Part shown: positions 1-10,900 of the stretch, piece after piece
Position numbering within the stretch: position 1 is the first letter of the stretch
Layout of the letters: each line of letters opens with the position of its first letter
Assembly (NCBI GenBank): GCA_030704615.1
Contig: CM060733.1
Coordinates: forward strand, 40,982,001-41,046,000
DNA from: Takakia lepidozioides
Lineage: Eukaryota > Streptophyta > Takakiopsida > Takakiales > Takakiaceae
Length of the DNA stretch: 64,000 bases
Reading direction: 5' to 3'
Made by a program: the position numbers and the translations under genes
Notes under the pieces: generated by a model
What the model was told of the DNA's origin: nothing
The model's input: only the letters and a program-made list of their open reading frames with translations
The model's database searches: none

Positions 1-633
1 TGAACATTGGGCTTGCATGAGTGTTGCAAGCTGGGATTAAAGTACAAATATACTTGTATGTGGAGAAGGATGAGATAGCTTGGCATATTTCCATGTGCCA
101 TGTGCGTTGCCTTGCTCACACACCAGTATCCTGAGTTGCTGCCTCTCTCAGCAATTCAAGGGTACCAAAAGGCCTTGCCAACAAACATTACCTTGCTGGG
201 GGCGGATGATTTGGGCCGGCATGGTCCAATTGACTCGGTGATAGCTGGATGGCCTTGCCAAGGACACTCTCCCGCAGGTCATGGGAATGGCTTGCATGAT
301 GCAAGGTCGCATTTGTTTTGGGAGATGTTACGAGTGTTGCGTGACTTGCAGGTGAGGCAAGTGCAACCTCCAGCTTACATCCTGGAAAATGTTCATCTCA
401 TGGGGGATTCTCGGGCCAGGGTTATGGCTAGGGTGCATCAGGTGCGGTCTTGGATTGGACCAGCTGTATTATTGGATGCAGTTGCAGTGGGTTCAAGGGC
501 ACATAGGCCTAGGTTGTGGTGGACCAATTTTGCACCACCAGAGTTGCTAAAGAGAGCCTATGATTCCATTCAACGGCCACCCAACCTCACAGTTGAGGGC
601 ATTTTGGACCAAGGGAGGCAACCACAGAGAGTG
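1..633 (+). pseudogene. C5 cytosine DNA methyltransferase-like fragment, 5' part (split by LTR element)
   Basis: The open frame from 100 encodes the core of a C5 DNA methyltransferase. It has a PCQGHS motif IV near 256-273, an ENV motif VI near 388 and a RPRLWW motif VIII-like stretch near 508-525. Upstream, in another frame (about 3-100), lie motif I/II-like residues ending in YVEKDE, interrupted by a TGA and needing a frame change near 100, so the gene is already decayed. The frame runs open to 633, where the retrotransposon begins, and resumes after its 3' LTR at 13982 (a further 51 codons). Spacing recalls DNMT3-type enzymes or the methyltransferases carried by some retroelements; which of the two is inference. 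The left window edge cuts the 5' end. There is no sign that it is functional. Confidence 0.72.
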
Positions 634-1561
634 TGTTAGAGGACTATAGGGGACTTAGACACTTATACGGGATCTGTAGGGTACCCTTAATTTTTGCACA
701 GACTGAGACCAACAGGAGCCTTAGGGGTGACAGCAGCGCACTGTAGAGGGGGGTTACACAGTCGTCACAGCCCACACAGCCAACACAGCCCGTCACAGTC
801 GTCACAGCAGACACAGCCGATACAGCCACACAGCCAGTCACAGCCCGACACAGCCAAACACAGTCGCACAGCCAGTCACAGCCCGTCACAGTTTCGCACA
901 GCCAGTCACAGCCCGTCACAGTTTCACACAGCCAGTCACAGCTTGACACAGTGGTCACATCATAGGGAACGAAGAGTAGGACAGGGAACGACTGTGGGGA
1001 ACAACACCTGCGAAGGGAACATGTTAGTTCACAGACAACGGTTAGCGAGGGAAACGGTTAGAACCGCGGAGAGGAAGATAAAGGGAGAAACGGGGAGATG
1101 AGGATTATTTATTCGGAGGAGGACTTCTTAGTCAGGCTGGAGCGGAGATCGGAAGCAAAAGATGGAGAGTACGGTGAAGGATTGTTATATGCAAAGCTGT
1201 AGTGATATTGTAGAGCAGATTAGAGACATAATGGCTTCGGCCTGATACCTGATAAATCATAATCTGATACTTATACGATACAATCACACTGTGTAGAGAG
1301 ATCTGAGTGAAGCTGTGGATTGAATGGATGAGTGAAGGAAACCGATAGATTGATGAAGCAAACTGATACTTAATTATCAATGGTAAGGTAGCTAAGATGA
1401 ATGCGGAAAGGAAACAAATAGGAAACACCCCCATGATACACTAGCTGTAGGTCATGACTGATTGTTCTGCGCGGGCTGAGTACTTAGAGATTTCCAACTC
1501 TTCTATCTTGGAGTTTCCGCCTCGGATAGCGAAGGGATGGGTGAGTAAAAGCCGCGCGACA
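634..1561 (+). repeat. 5' LTR (928 bp)
   Basis: Begins TGTTAGAGGA and ends GCGCGACA, with TG..CA termini. It carries a degenerate CACAGCC/CAGTCA tandem tract at about 738-955. Its last 108 bases contain the ATG (1454) of an ORF that runs out of the LTR into the internal region. Compared with the 3' LTR it lacks about 21 bases after GGTGAAGGA (near 1180) and differs in the order and number of the CACAGCC units; otherwise the two are almost the same, implying a fairly recent insertion. Confidence 0.95.
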
Positions 1562-2149
1562 TTTGGCGACCATACTGGGGACCTGGGACATGAACAACCA
1601 GATGTGACAGGCATCTGGTGGGATCATGGTGGTTGGACCATTAAAGAATTTGAAGTGAATCAAATTCCCTGTGGAACGAAGGAAGAAAGATTGTCCAAAC
1701 AATTCTTTCAAAGGTTCTTGGAATTGCCAGACGGTTGTAAAGAAAATATTCTTAAACGAGTGCATGATGCTGATCCAGAATGGGGTCTGGAGAAAGGAGT
1801 GATAAAGATTTATCAGGTAGCCTGTAGAGGAAGAGCACGTTGGTTACCAACATTGGTATATGTGATAGCATTGCTATCCATTAAACGAGTAGAGTTTGAA
1901 GGCTGGGAAGAAAGAAAGGTGAATGTTTATACTCATATGCATGAAGAGCTTGTACTGGTAAAGAATTGGATTCCAAAGGATATTTTGTGGATCAAACTCA
2001 CACCAAGAACAGCTTTTCAGACTTGTTTGTCATATGGTTATATGGTAACGGAGACTTCAAGTATAGCCAAGGGTGCATTGAAGCTTGAAAGAAACCCAGG
2101 CATATACGAGAGATATTACAGAAGAGAGTTTTGGTTATTGCCACATTAA
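1454..2149 (+). CDS. Retroelement 5' ORF starting inside the LTR, 231 codons
   Basis: This frame opens with an ATG in the U5 end of the 5' LTR, reads through the LTR border and primer-binding site, and stops at 2149, 21 bases before gag. The first 36 residues are LTR-encoded; the remaining 195 are unique. No ATG follows the LTR border in this frame until far downstream. The product is mildly basic, without a recognised domain, zinc finger or clear membrane segment; tryptophan-rich patches occur (GIWWDHGGW). An ORF before gag is known in plant Ogre/Tat elements, but its function is not established and homology to those was not tested. The same ATG in the 3' LTR reads into flanking DNA. Confidence 0.6.
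   Translation: MTDCSARAEYLEISNSSILEFPPRIAKGWVSKSRATFGDHTGDLGHEQPDVTGIWWDHGGWTIKEFEVNQIPCGTKEERLSKQFFQRFLELPDGCKENILKRVHDADPEWGLEKGVIKIYQVACRGRARWLPTLVYVIALLSIKRVEFEGWEERKVNVYTHMHEELVLVKNWIPKDILWIKLTPRTAFQTCLSYGYMVTETSSIAKGALKLERNPGIYERYYRREFWLLPH
1564..1582 (+). promoter_or_regulatory. Retrotransposon primer-binding site
   Basis: The stretch TGGCGACCATACTGGGGAC lies 2 bases after the 5' LTR, where a tRNA 3' end would prime minus-strand DNA. From memory it is close to the TGGCGACTCTGCTGGGGAC type used by plant Ogre/Tat elements (tRNA-Arg), with about three differences. The tRNA assignment is inference. Confidence 0.75.
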
Positions 2150-2170
2150 AAGAAATGAAAGACATGGGAC

Positions 2171-3528
2171 ATGAGTGATGAAAGAGAAGCTAGACGACAG
2201 AGATATTCAGCAAAAAGAGAAAGCTATCTGAAAGCTAATTATCCATATCTTTGGGAGAGAGGAATAGACATAGGGGAATCATCTGGACCTCTCACACCAT
2301 CAAGATCAAAGAGTGCATCACCTATACCGGAAGAACTAGAGTTGGATGCCACTCCTTCTGTTTCTTTGCAAGAAAGATTAAGGGAATTGGTACAGGAAGA
2401 AGATCAATCACGAGGTGAAAGATCTGAGGTACATCCTTGGATAAAAGACTTGACAGAAATCTTTGATAAGAGTTGGCATGGAACACCAAAAGCAGGAACT
2501 CCAGTTTCTGAAGCAGAAGATGAAGAAGGAGAAGAGGATGTGGCAGAGCCAACGGAGAGTTCAGACTCTCCAACACCATTACAGTTGAGTTACATGAGTG
2601 AAGAAGAAACCCAAGGGCAGAACTTGGAGGATGAAAACAGAGAGAAGAAATTAGAAGAGGAAGAATATGAAGAAGTAGACCCAACAGCTGAGGTTGAGAC
2701 TACAACCAGGACATCCCAACCCGTTGGACCTGGATCAAGTGGAGCACTTGGATCACAGGCCAACGAAGGTGTCGGCTCAGGGGGATCAGGCGGGCTGCCT
2801 GGATCTGGCTCTGGGGGGACAGGGAGTGTGGGAAGTAGTGCAACTGAAGCTGGGAATACTGTGAATATCGTGGGGCCAGAAGCAAGGAGTGCTCAAGGGC
2901 CACCACTTGGTGGAAGATCCACCACAAAAACAACAGGTCCAGAAGGACCAGCACCAGCAAGGGTGCCAGCACCTGTCAGTGGGCAGAAGGTAGGGCCACA
3001 GATGGCGTTACAACCAACACGGGCAAAACCACCCTTTCCAATATATTCAGGAAAAGGGGATCCCGATGTACACATTAGCCAATTTGAGCACATGTGTATA
3101 GTGAACAATGAGAATGGCGATGATGCCAAGATGAGACTGTTTCCTTGTTCACTTATCAAGAAAGCAAGTGAATGGTATGCAAGATTCCTGATAATCATTT
3201 CCTAACCTGGAATGGCTTGAATACAGCATTTCGAAATAGGTTCAGGACAAGTAAAACTGAGGATGAAGTGTATGGAAGTTTACAACAGCTGAAGCAGAAG
3301 AAGCATGAAACTGTTGAAGAGTATATGGAGAAGATGGAATTGATGATGAAAAAGCTGGCTGCAGTACCAGCACCCGGTTTACAGAAGACTTGGTTTGTGA
3401 GTGGACTAAGACCAGAGTTGCAAAAGAAAGTGGATATGTTACCCCATAATACAGTGGAGGAGGCATTTGAAACTGCGAACAGAATTGAGCAATTGGGAAT
3501 GCTCAGGAGAGAGAAAAAAGGACTCTGA
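2171..3528 (+). pseudogene. gag: gag N-terminal and capsid region, frameshifted
   Basis: The frame from 2171 encodes an acidic, Ser/Gly/Pro-rich, probably disordered leader, then a retrotransposon gag capsid-like segment from about 3027 (FPIYSGKGDPD.., ending ..KKASEWY). Near 3180 the frame breaks. The capsid continues in the 3172-3528 frame (WNGLNTAFRNRFR.., ..VEEYMEKMELMMKKL.., FVSGLRPEL). A second break follows near 3525, after which an acidic/lysine-rich linker runs in yet another frame up to about 3613. Gag would form the virus-like particle in the cytoplasm. The breaks are single-base indels, and the ordered family motifs on both sides show one original reading frame. Confidence 0.85.
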
Positions 3529-3615
3529 GGATGAGTCAGATGAAGAAGAAGAGCAAGAACTAAAAAGAAAGAGTAAGAGAAAGGAGAAGTTGAAGAGGGA
3601 TAACTATGAAAAAAA

Positions 3616-5520
3616 TTGGAAGAAATCTTGAAGAAGTATGCCACAGAGGCTGCAACACATTGGAGGAAGGGTGTATGGTGTGCAAAGTGCCAGAATGAAG
3701 GCCATACCACCACAGAATGCCACATGAAGGAGAAACACTGTACTATCTGTAAAATGGATAACCATTCTACTGAGAATTGTTACTACAACAGAAGGACAGC
3801 TGCAAGAGAACCTAGGCAAGTAAGGGTGCATCAGGTGCAGCCCCAGCCAAGAAGAAACAATGATCAGGACCACTATGGTAGGTCTGGTGGTTATAACAAT
3901 GGCATGGAAGGGAGAGGTAATTCAAGAGGGAATTATCAAGGAAATTCCAGAGGCAACTATCAGGGTAATCCAAGGGGGAATTACCAGCCCGGGAATCAGG
4001 ATTATAGAAATAATCCAAGAACAGACCAAGGGCGAGGACCCAATGGTGAAGAGCTATGTTACTATTGTAATCAGCCAGGACATCGCAAAGCAGCCTGTTC
4101 ATTCTGGATAAGACACCAGAATGAGATGAGAGCTCCTGTGAATGAGGGCCCAGTGGTGGCAGCTCACATGGTTAGGCCATGTGTTGTACCAGAAGTAAGT
4201 ACAATGATAGTAACAAGAAGTAAAGCCAAACTAATACCTCCAGTAGAAGAGGAAGAAGATGAGACTGGAAGTGGCAATGATATGCCTGAAGATGAAGAGA
4301 CTTGGAAAGATGAGAAGGAACTGCACAAGGAAGTGGCAGATACTATAAGGGAAATGCAAAAGAGTACTGATATTCCTGTGGCAGATTCCTCTGATTCGGA
4401 TGGAGAAAAAGAAGGGAGTGAGGAAGAAAGGAAAAAAGAAGATGCAGACATGCAAAGTAATGAAGAGACTTTGGCTGCAGTAATATGTCAGACCAAAGCA
4501 GAAATTACCATTGGACAGCTATTAGCTGTGGCACCTTATTGTAGGCACAGGCTGTATCAAGCAATCAATCGAATTGCCCAAGAGACAGGAAACACAGACC
4601 TGAACAGCAAGGTGACCAGTTATAATGTGAAGCCGGAAGGGCGAGAACCAGTCATGGACTTTGATGATTCTATGCCAGTAATCCAATTGAGAATTGGAAG
4701 CACAGAACTAACTGATGTACTGATAGATGGTGGTTCTGGAGTAAATATCATGACAGACCAATTAAGAAAGAAGCTTGGTCTAAGTAACATGAAACCAGCC
4801 CCATTTACAGTAACAATGGCAGATCAAAGAAGTGTGCAGCCATTGGGATTAATAAGAGGAGTTAAGATACAGATACAGAAAATGATCTTTATGATCACAG
4901 TAACTGTATTAAAAATGGATGAAGTCATGGAGGCTTACTCCTTATTATTGGGACGTCCGTGGCTGAAACAGGCCAGGGTATTCCATGACTGGAATTCTCA
5001 GTTACTAACCGTGCATAATGGGATACACGAGATACAAATTACCACAAAGAAATCTAGTAGATTACCTGCTACAAGAAGACCTCGAGGAGTCAGAGAGTAT
5101 GACTGGAGAGGAGGACTGGATGAGGAGCAGGAAGCTACCCTATTTGCTGCACACCCAGAGTGGGAGCAGGTTGCAGAGATGCGGCTGGAAAGCCTAAGTT
5201 GTTTGAGAGGTATCTGCTGTGGTGTAGTGACAGCAACACCAACTGAAGAGGAAACTAGCATTTACCCATCACATTTCTATGAAGAGAGAGAAGGAGAAAT
5301 AGAAATCCTAGAAGAACCAGCCACTGTGAGCTTACAGGATGAAGTGGTGACTGGTTGGACAATCACAGCTGATGAGCAGGTGAGAGAAGTAAATGTGGGA
5401 ACTCAGGAGGAACCGAGGATGGTGAAAGTAGGAGCTGATTTGGAGCCGGAATTCTTGAAGAAGCTAAAAGCTTGTTCATCAAATACAGAGATGTATTTGC
5501 TTGGAGCTATGAGGATCTAA
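3616..5520 (+). CDS. gag nucleocapsid zinc knuckles plus aspartic protease region
   Basis: The 634-codon frame starts with Cys/His clusters: CAKCQNEGHTTTEC (3676-3717) and CTICKMDNHSTENC follow the CX2CX4HX4C knuckle, and after a Gly/Asn/Arg-rich RNA-binding spacer comes CYYCNQPGHRKAAC (4057-4098). An acidic linker follows, then a retropepsin-like core with LIDGGSGVN at about 4719-4745 (DGG in place of the usual DTG/DSG) and the LLGRPWL flap-distal motif near 4945. The end overlaps the reverse-transcriptase frame at 5472-5520, where a single-base shift would join them. As with other gypsy elements, gag-pro-pol was probably one polyprotein. The first ATG here is not a natural start, because it continues the gag frame. 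Confidence 0.88.
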   Translation: MEEILKKYATEAATHWRKGVWCAKCQNEGHTTTECHMKEKHCTICKMDNHSTENCYYNRRTAAREPRQVRVHQVQPQPRRNNDQDHYGRSGGYNNGMEGRGNSRGNYQGNSRGNYQGNPRGNYQPGNQDYRNNPRTDQGRGPNGEELCYYCNQPGHRKAACSFWIRHQNEMRAPVNEGPVVAAHMVRPCVVPEVSTMIVTRSKAKLIPPVEEEEDETGSGNDMPEDEETWKDEKELHKEVADTIREMQKSTDIPVADSSDSDGEKEGSEEERKKEDADMQSNEETLAAVICQTKAEITIGQLLAVAPYCRHRLYQAINRIAQETGNTDLNSKVTSYNVKPEGREPVMDFDDSMPVIQLRIGSTELTDVLIDGGSGVNIMTDQLRKKLGLSNMKPAPFTVTMADQRSVQPLGLIRGVKIQIQKMIFMITVTVLKMDEVMEAYSLLLGRPWLKQARVFHDWNSQLLTVHNGIHEIQITTKKSSRLPATRRPRGVREYDWRGGLDEEQEATLFAAHPEWEQVAEMRLESLSCLRGICCGVVTATPTEEETSIYPSHFYEEREGEIEILEEPATVSLQDEVVTGWTITADEQVREVNVGTQEEPRMVKVGADLEPEFLKKLKACSSNTEMYLLGAMRI

Positions 5521-7766
5521 AAGGGATACCACCTGAAGTCTGTCAGCATAAGATTGAACTGGAACCAGGGTCAGTACCAATCAAGCAGGCGAGGTATAGA
5601 ATGAATCCCAACTACGCACAGAAGGTTGGAGAAGAGATAAAGAAGTTGGCTGAGGCTAAGTTTATATACCCAATAGAGTATACAACTTGGTTGTCACCCA
5701 TTGTTATAGTTCCCAAGAAGAATGGCAAACTAAGAGTATGTGTGAACTATAAGAAGCTGAATGCTTGTACGAAGAAAGATCCTTTCCCTTTGCCATTCAC
5801 AGAAGCAGTATTAGACACTGTGGCAGGCCATGAGATGTACTCATTCATGGATGGCTTCAGTGGTTATAATCAAGTGCAAGTGGCAGAAGAAGACCAAGGG
5901 AAAACAGCTTTCATCACAGACTGGGGGGCTTATGCATACAAAGTCATGCCCTTTGGACTTTGTAATGCACCAGCGACCTTTCAGAGAGTGATAAGTGAAT
6001 CTTTTCATGAGTATCTGGATGATTTCATGCAGGTATTCTTGGATGATTTCAGTGTGTACAGCTCTAAGAGTGAGCACTTGCATAAATTGGAGTTATGTTT
6101 GGCCAGATGCAGGATGAGAGGTCTGGGCCTGAATCCAGAGAAGTGTACTTTCTGTGTGAACTCAGGGGTGCTTCTGGGACACATTGTGTGTAAGAAGGGA
6201 CTCCTTGTGGATCCCAGAAAGACAGAGTCCATTAAAGCATCTCCACCACCAGTGAATGTTAAAAGTCTACGGAGATTCCTTGGGCAAACCAGTTATTACA
6301 GGAGATTTGTCAAAAGGTATGCACAAATAGCAGCACCATTGAGCAAACTACTGAAGAAAGATGCAGTGTTTGCCTGGACAGCGGAATGTCAACAGGCATT
6401 TGAGGAACTTACACTGTCAGTAACAACTACACCTGTACTGATTAACCCTCACTGGCATGTAGTATTCCATGTTCATTGCGATGCATCAGGAGAAGCGTTG
6501 GGAGCGGTGTTAGCCCAGAATGTTACAGGGAATATAGATTCACCTGTGTACTATGCTAGCCGGTTGATGAACAGTGCTGAGAGGAACTATAGCACAACGG
6601 AAAGAGAAGCATTGGCAATGATTTATGCAGTCAAGAAATTCAGGCATTACCTATTGGGAAGAAAGTTTATGTTTTATGTGGATCACCAGGCTCTGATATA
6701 TCTGGTGAACAAACCTTTGATAAGTGGAAGGATAGCGAGGTGGTTAATAATCTTGCATGAGTTTGAGTTCGAGGTTATTTACAAGCCTGGCCGTTTGCAT
6801 CTTGTGGCAGATCATTTGTCACGACTAACAACAGGAGAGGCCGCCACAGGAGTGGACGATCAGTTACCTGATGCGAGTTTATTTGTAATGGAGGTGCAAG
6901 GAAGTGCAGATGAATGGTTAGATTGGCAGTGGCCAATCAGATACTACCTTGCTCATGGTCAGTGCCCACCTAGTTATGGTAAGGAGCAGAGGAAGAGAAT
7001 TGCTATCAAAGCTTTACCTTATACTATGGTAGGAAGCAGAATGTATAAGTTAGGACCTGATGGAGTACTAAAACGATGCTTGTACCACCATGAAGTAAAT
7101 AAAGTTTTGGCGGAAGTTCATAAAGGAGTGGCTGGAGGTCATTTTGGAGAAGAGACTACCAGTAGAAAGATACTACTCGCAGGATACTGGTGGCCTACTT
7201 TGTTCAAAGATGTACACGAGTATTGTCAGAAGTGTGATGAATGTCAGAGGCTAGGACCTTTGCAGAGATCTGGAAGGATGGCCTTGCATCCTACAATGCC
7301 TACGGAACCATTTCAGAAATGGGGACTAGACTTTGTTGGACCAATTAACCCACCATCCAAGAATACACGAAACAGGTACATAATTACAGCCACTGATTAT
7401 ACTACAAAGTGGGTGGAAGCTAAAGCTTTGAGGGACAACACAGCCAAGTCCACAGCAAGGTTCCTGTACGAGAACATACTTACACGATTTGGCTGTCCCT
7501 TAGAATTTATCAGTGATCAAGGAAGTCACTTCATGAATGAGACCATTGAGTTGTTGACTAAAGAGTTTATGATTGTGCATAGAAAGAGTACAACATATTA
7601 CCCACAGGGTAATGGGCAGGCAGAGGCTACCAACAAAATACTATGTACTATCTTGGCTAAGATAGTCAATGCAAACAGAACGGATTGGGATACAAAGCTG
7701 CTGACAGCTTTGTGGTCATACAGGACTCATATAAAGTCACCACTAAGTATACACCATTCCAATTAG
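5472..7766 (+). CDS. pol: pol: reverse transcriptase, RNase H, integrase core
   Basis: The frame holds the ordered Ty3/gypsy pol domains. RT fingers/palm: MDGFSGYNQV near 5848, FGLCNAPATFQR near 5950, and the catalytic VFLDDF at 6033-6050 (residues 188-193). RNase H: HCDASGEALGAVLAQ near 6475 and YSTTEREALAM near 6588. Integrase: HHCC zinc domain near 7110-7245 with CQKCDECQR, then the DDE core with DFVGPI near 7330 and SDQGSHF near 7513. The frame ends early at 7766. Codons after about 7725 are out of phase with the true integrase, which continues in the 7685-7966 frame. The gene copies element RNA to DNA and inserts it into the genome. Confidence 0.95.
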   Translation: MFIKYRDVFAWSYEDLKGIPPEVCQHKIELEPGSVPIKQARYRMNPNYAQKVGEEIKKLAEAKFIYPIEYTTWLSPIVIVPKKNGKLRVCVNYKKLNACTKKDPFPLPFTEAVLDTVAGHEMYSFMDGFSGYNQVQVAEEDQGKTAFITDWGAYAYKVMPFGLCNAPATFQRVISESFHEYLDDFMQVFLDDFSVYSSKSEHLHKLELCLARCRMRGLGLNPEKCTFCVNSGVLLGHIVCKKGLLVDPRKTESIKASPPPVNVKSLRRFLGQTSYYRRFVKRYAQIAAPLSKLLKKDAVFAWTAECQQAFEELTLSVTTTPVLINPHWHVVFHVHCDASGEALGAVLAQNVTGNIDSPVYYASRLMNSAERNYSTTEREALAMIYAVKKFRHYLLGRKFMFYVDHQALIYLVNKPLISGRIARWLIILHEFEFEVIYKPGRLHLVADHLSRLTTGEAATGVDDQLPDASLFVMEVQGSADEWLDWQWPIRYYLAHGQCPPSYGKEQRKRIAIKALPYTMVGSRMYKLGPDGVLKRCLYHHEVNKVLAEVHKGVAGGHFGEETTSRKILLAGYWWPTLFKDVHEYCQKCDECQRLGPLQRSGRMALHPTMPTEPFQKWGLDFVGPINPPSKNTRNRYIITATDYTTKWVEAKALRDNTAKSTARFLYENILTRFGCPLEFISDQGSHFMNETIELLTKEFMIVHRKSTTYYPQGNGQAEATNKILCTILAKIVNANRTDWDTKLLTALWSYRTHIKSPLSIHHSN

Positions 7767-7966
7767 TTTATGGTATGGAAGCCTTACTTCCAGTGGAATT
7801 CCTGTTACCTACCATGAGAACGGAGTGGGGAAAAAGAATGGAATTGCAAGACTCCATCAAGGTCAGAAAACATGAATTATACCATGTGGAAGAAGTACGT
7901 GCTGATGCAGCTGATAATATGACCAGAATTCAGATGAAGCGAAAGGAACAATTTGATGACTTTTAA
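7685..7966 (+). pseudogene. integrase, middle segment after a frameshift
   Basis: From about 7727 this frame continues the integrase after the DDE core (YTPFQLVYGMEALLPVEF.., a motif shared by gypsy integrases). The related fragment at 61862-62152 has one additional T at the equivalent point and reads through unbroken, so the break here is a 1-base deletion. A second break near 7963 moves the reading frame into the 7953-12989 ORF. Confidence 0.9.
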
Positions 7967-10900
7967 GACGGGGGATTTGGTTCTATGGTTGCAGAAGAAA
8001 GGAAAGATTCAAGCTTCTAAGCTTAAATCACCGTGGAAAGGACCTTATGTCATACAAAAGATGTATGATAACAACACCGCCATGTTACAAACCATTAACA
8101 AAGAAATGCTGGGAAGAGTCAATGCAAATAAGTTGAAGGGGTACAGTGGTATCCATGACAAACCCCTGCAGCATGATTTGCATATAGAACCGCAAGAACA
8201 GTCACGGGCTGCACCAGTGTTACGAACGGAGTATGGAACACTTGTCGCTAGGCCCAGCATATATGACCAGGGTGGGCAAAACAAACGTGACACAGCCTAT
8301 CACAGCCCATCAAGGCGCAACACAGCCTATCACAGCCCATCACGACGTGACACAGCCTATCACAGCCCATCACGACGTGACACAACCTATCACAGCCCAG
8401 CAAGGCGCAACACAGCCTATCACAGCCCATCCCGACGTGACACAACCTATCACAGCCCAGCAAGGCGCAACACAGCCTATCACAGCCCATCACGACGTGA
8501 CACAACCTATCACAGCCCAACAAGGCGCAACACAGCCTATCACAGTCCATCACGACGTGACACAACCTATCACAGCCCAGCAAGGCGCAACACAGCCTAT
8601 CACAGCCCAGCACGGCGCAACACAGCCTATCACAACCTACCACAGCGTGTCACAGCCTATCACAGCTTACCACAGTGCATCACAGCCTATCACAGCGTAA
8701 CACAGTATGACACAGCCTGTCACAGCTCAACACAGCCTACTAAAGTTACACCATCCATAGAATCAGTGACAAGTGGACACATAATAACTTCAGGAAAATG
8801 GATGACGGAAGAGGAAACGGAAATTACTTTAAAAATAGACACGTGGAGGTCAGGGCGCGACACACAACAGACAATGAAGTGCAAGGACAGGTGTCAAAAA
8901 GAAAGAAGACAAGAACGGCCGTCAAAAGGGATGAAAGCCAGGCCCATTAATGAGTACGGAAAAAGGGAAACGGAACGAACGGCAAGTACAGAAAAGCCGA
9001 ATTCTTGTCACATGTGTGATCCTAGTGGACTATCCAAGAGGGAAAGTCCACTAAAGAAGATAAAATTTAAAATCCAGTCACAGCGGATACAGCCAATAGA
9101 AAACCAGAGAAAGGATCAAGAAAATGGAGGGAAATTGAGCGCAAGAGGCGGCGTCGTTCTGAGTAACGGGCGTCTCGACAGGACAGGCCATAAATGCTAT
9201 AACTTGGAAACTATGGAGGAACTAACAGACTATACGCTCGCAATATTACTTACGCAGTGGCATAGACACGAAAGGACAGAGCAGAGCTTTTCTCTTGAGC
9301 AATGCTTGCAAGCCCCGCAGGCTTACAAGAAATTACCCATAGCTTTCTGCGGCAACCATACGTTTATGCTTTGTGCACTACAGGCATTCCTGCAGTTGTT
9401 ACAGCCAAAGCAGTTCTGTGAGTCTAAAATGAAGAGAGTGAGAGGAATGGAGGAAATCAGGGTGAAGAGCACCACAATTCTGCAGAAACAAACGATGGCT
9501 ACCCCACAGGCGATAAAGATACTGGAGGAGCTGAGATTGGAAGGATTGCAAAGCCTAGATTGGACACTACACCATAGACAGTACATGTTACAATTTTTGC
9601 AGAACTTTGAGCCAAGGACAGGAACAACAACGGTGAAGGGAGTTGAATTAATGATTACTCCCCTATACCTCCAGCAATTGTTTCGATTGCCAGCAGGTCA
9701 GGTGCATGTGGAGGAACACAGGGCAAGACTGCAAATAGGGGACTTATTCCAAGAAGGGAGTTTCTTTAAAACTCAGGGTTATGCTTGTACCAAAGCTGTG
9801 TACCCAGGGTTAAAAGAGATAGGCCAGGTATTGAACGTTCTGATTGCCCTGAAACAGAACCAACAATATTTGAGCAGATCCTTCACAGAGGAAATACTCA
9901 AAGGCCTGAAGGGACAAGAGGTACAATGGGCGGACATAATGTACAACGCACTAGTAGAGGAGATGAAAAGATTACAAGGTACTACCGCAAAGTCTCCTAT
10001 CATAGTGTCTGGCCCAATCATTGCTCAAATAATCCTTAATTCTGGCATACTTAATGCACAAGAAAGGAAGGAAATGGGAGTGTTTGAGCCAGAAACAACT
10101 GCAATGGAAGAGCAAGGCTCTTCACACAGTGAGGGTGGACTAGCAGCACAACCCGAGACTAAGAGGCAGAGAAGGGGAAAGACTGTAGTGGCGGATCCAC
10201 TGGCTTCACGGATTCCGCATGATAATGTTTCCCAAGCTCATGGCCAGGAAGGGGCACAGCAGCACAGACAAATGCTATTACTGGAAGCAGGACCTTCAGA
10301 GAGGGAGGAGGAAGTTACTTCTGCATCACAACCATCACAGCCACTTGAACGACTTGTCACAAGGTCACAAGTTATCCATGCAGCTCAACCCGAAATAATT
10401 GATTTGGAAAGTGAAGGGATAGATATTCCAACTACAGAACAGATAGTGGCAGAAATAGAGAAAGGGGACCTTCTCTATGAATATTCTGGTCTGGTCAAGG
10501 AGACAGAAATCCCAGAGGTGCAACAGTTGCCCAAGGGAAATCCTGAGGTGCATATAATACACACACCTGTGTCGGAGGTACCACAGGCGGAAGGTCATGA
10601 CACTGTAGCACCGGTGATAGATGAAGTAGTTCAGGAAGAAAATCCGGTGGGACAATGGCCTGAATGGTTAGTGAGACATCATACTGTTGAAGATCAGGAG
10701 GAACAGCAGCAACCTCACCATGATGACCCTCAACAGGCAATGCTGATGAGTTCCATAGGCAGGACACTTAATTTGTTGGGAACTTATGTCAAATCCCATG
10801 TTCCAATTACCCAATTGACAGCCTTGAAAGAGGAACTCAGGAAGGAGTTTGAGGCTCGACTTGCCACTGAGTGTGCAAACAAGGTCGATGAAGAGGTCAC

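Noticed and set aside
644-958. Cys/Trp-rich minus-strand frame in the 5' LTR
   Set aside because: Repeat-driven frame over the CACAGCC tract; the matching 3' LTR region gives a different-length frame.
8248-8643. 131-codon minus-strand Cys-rich frame in the retroelement array
   Set aside because: It is produced by the stop-free 30-bp repeat; the plus-strand frame continues integrase on one side and the long ORF on the other.
8283-8740. Possible CRISPR array
   Set aside because: Continuous in-frame tandem repeat without unique spacers.
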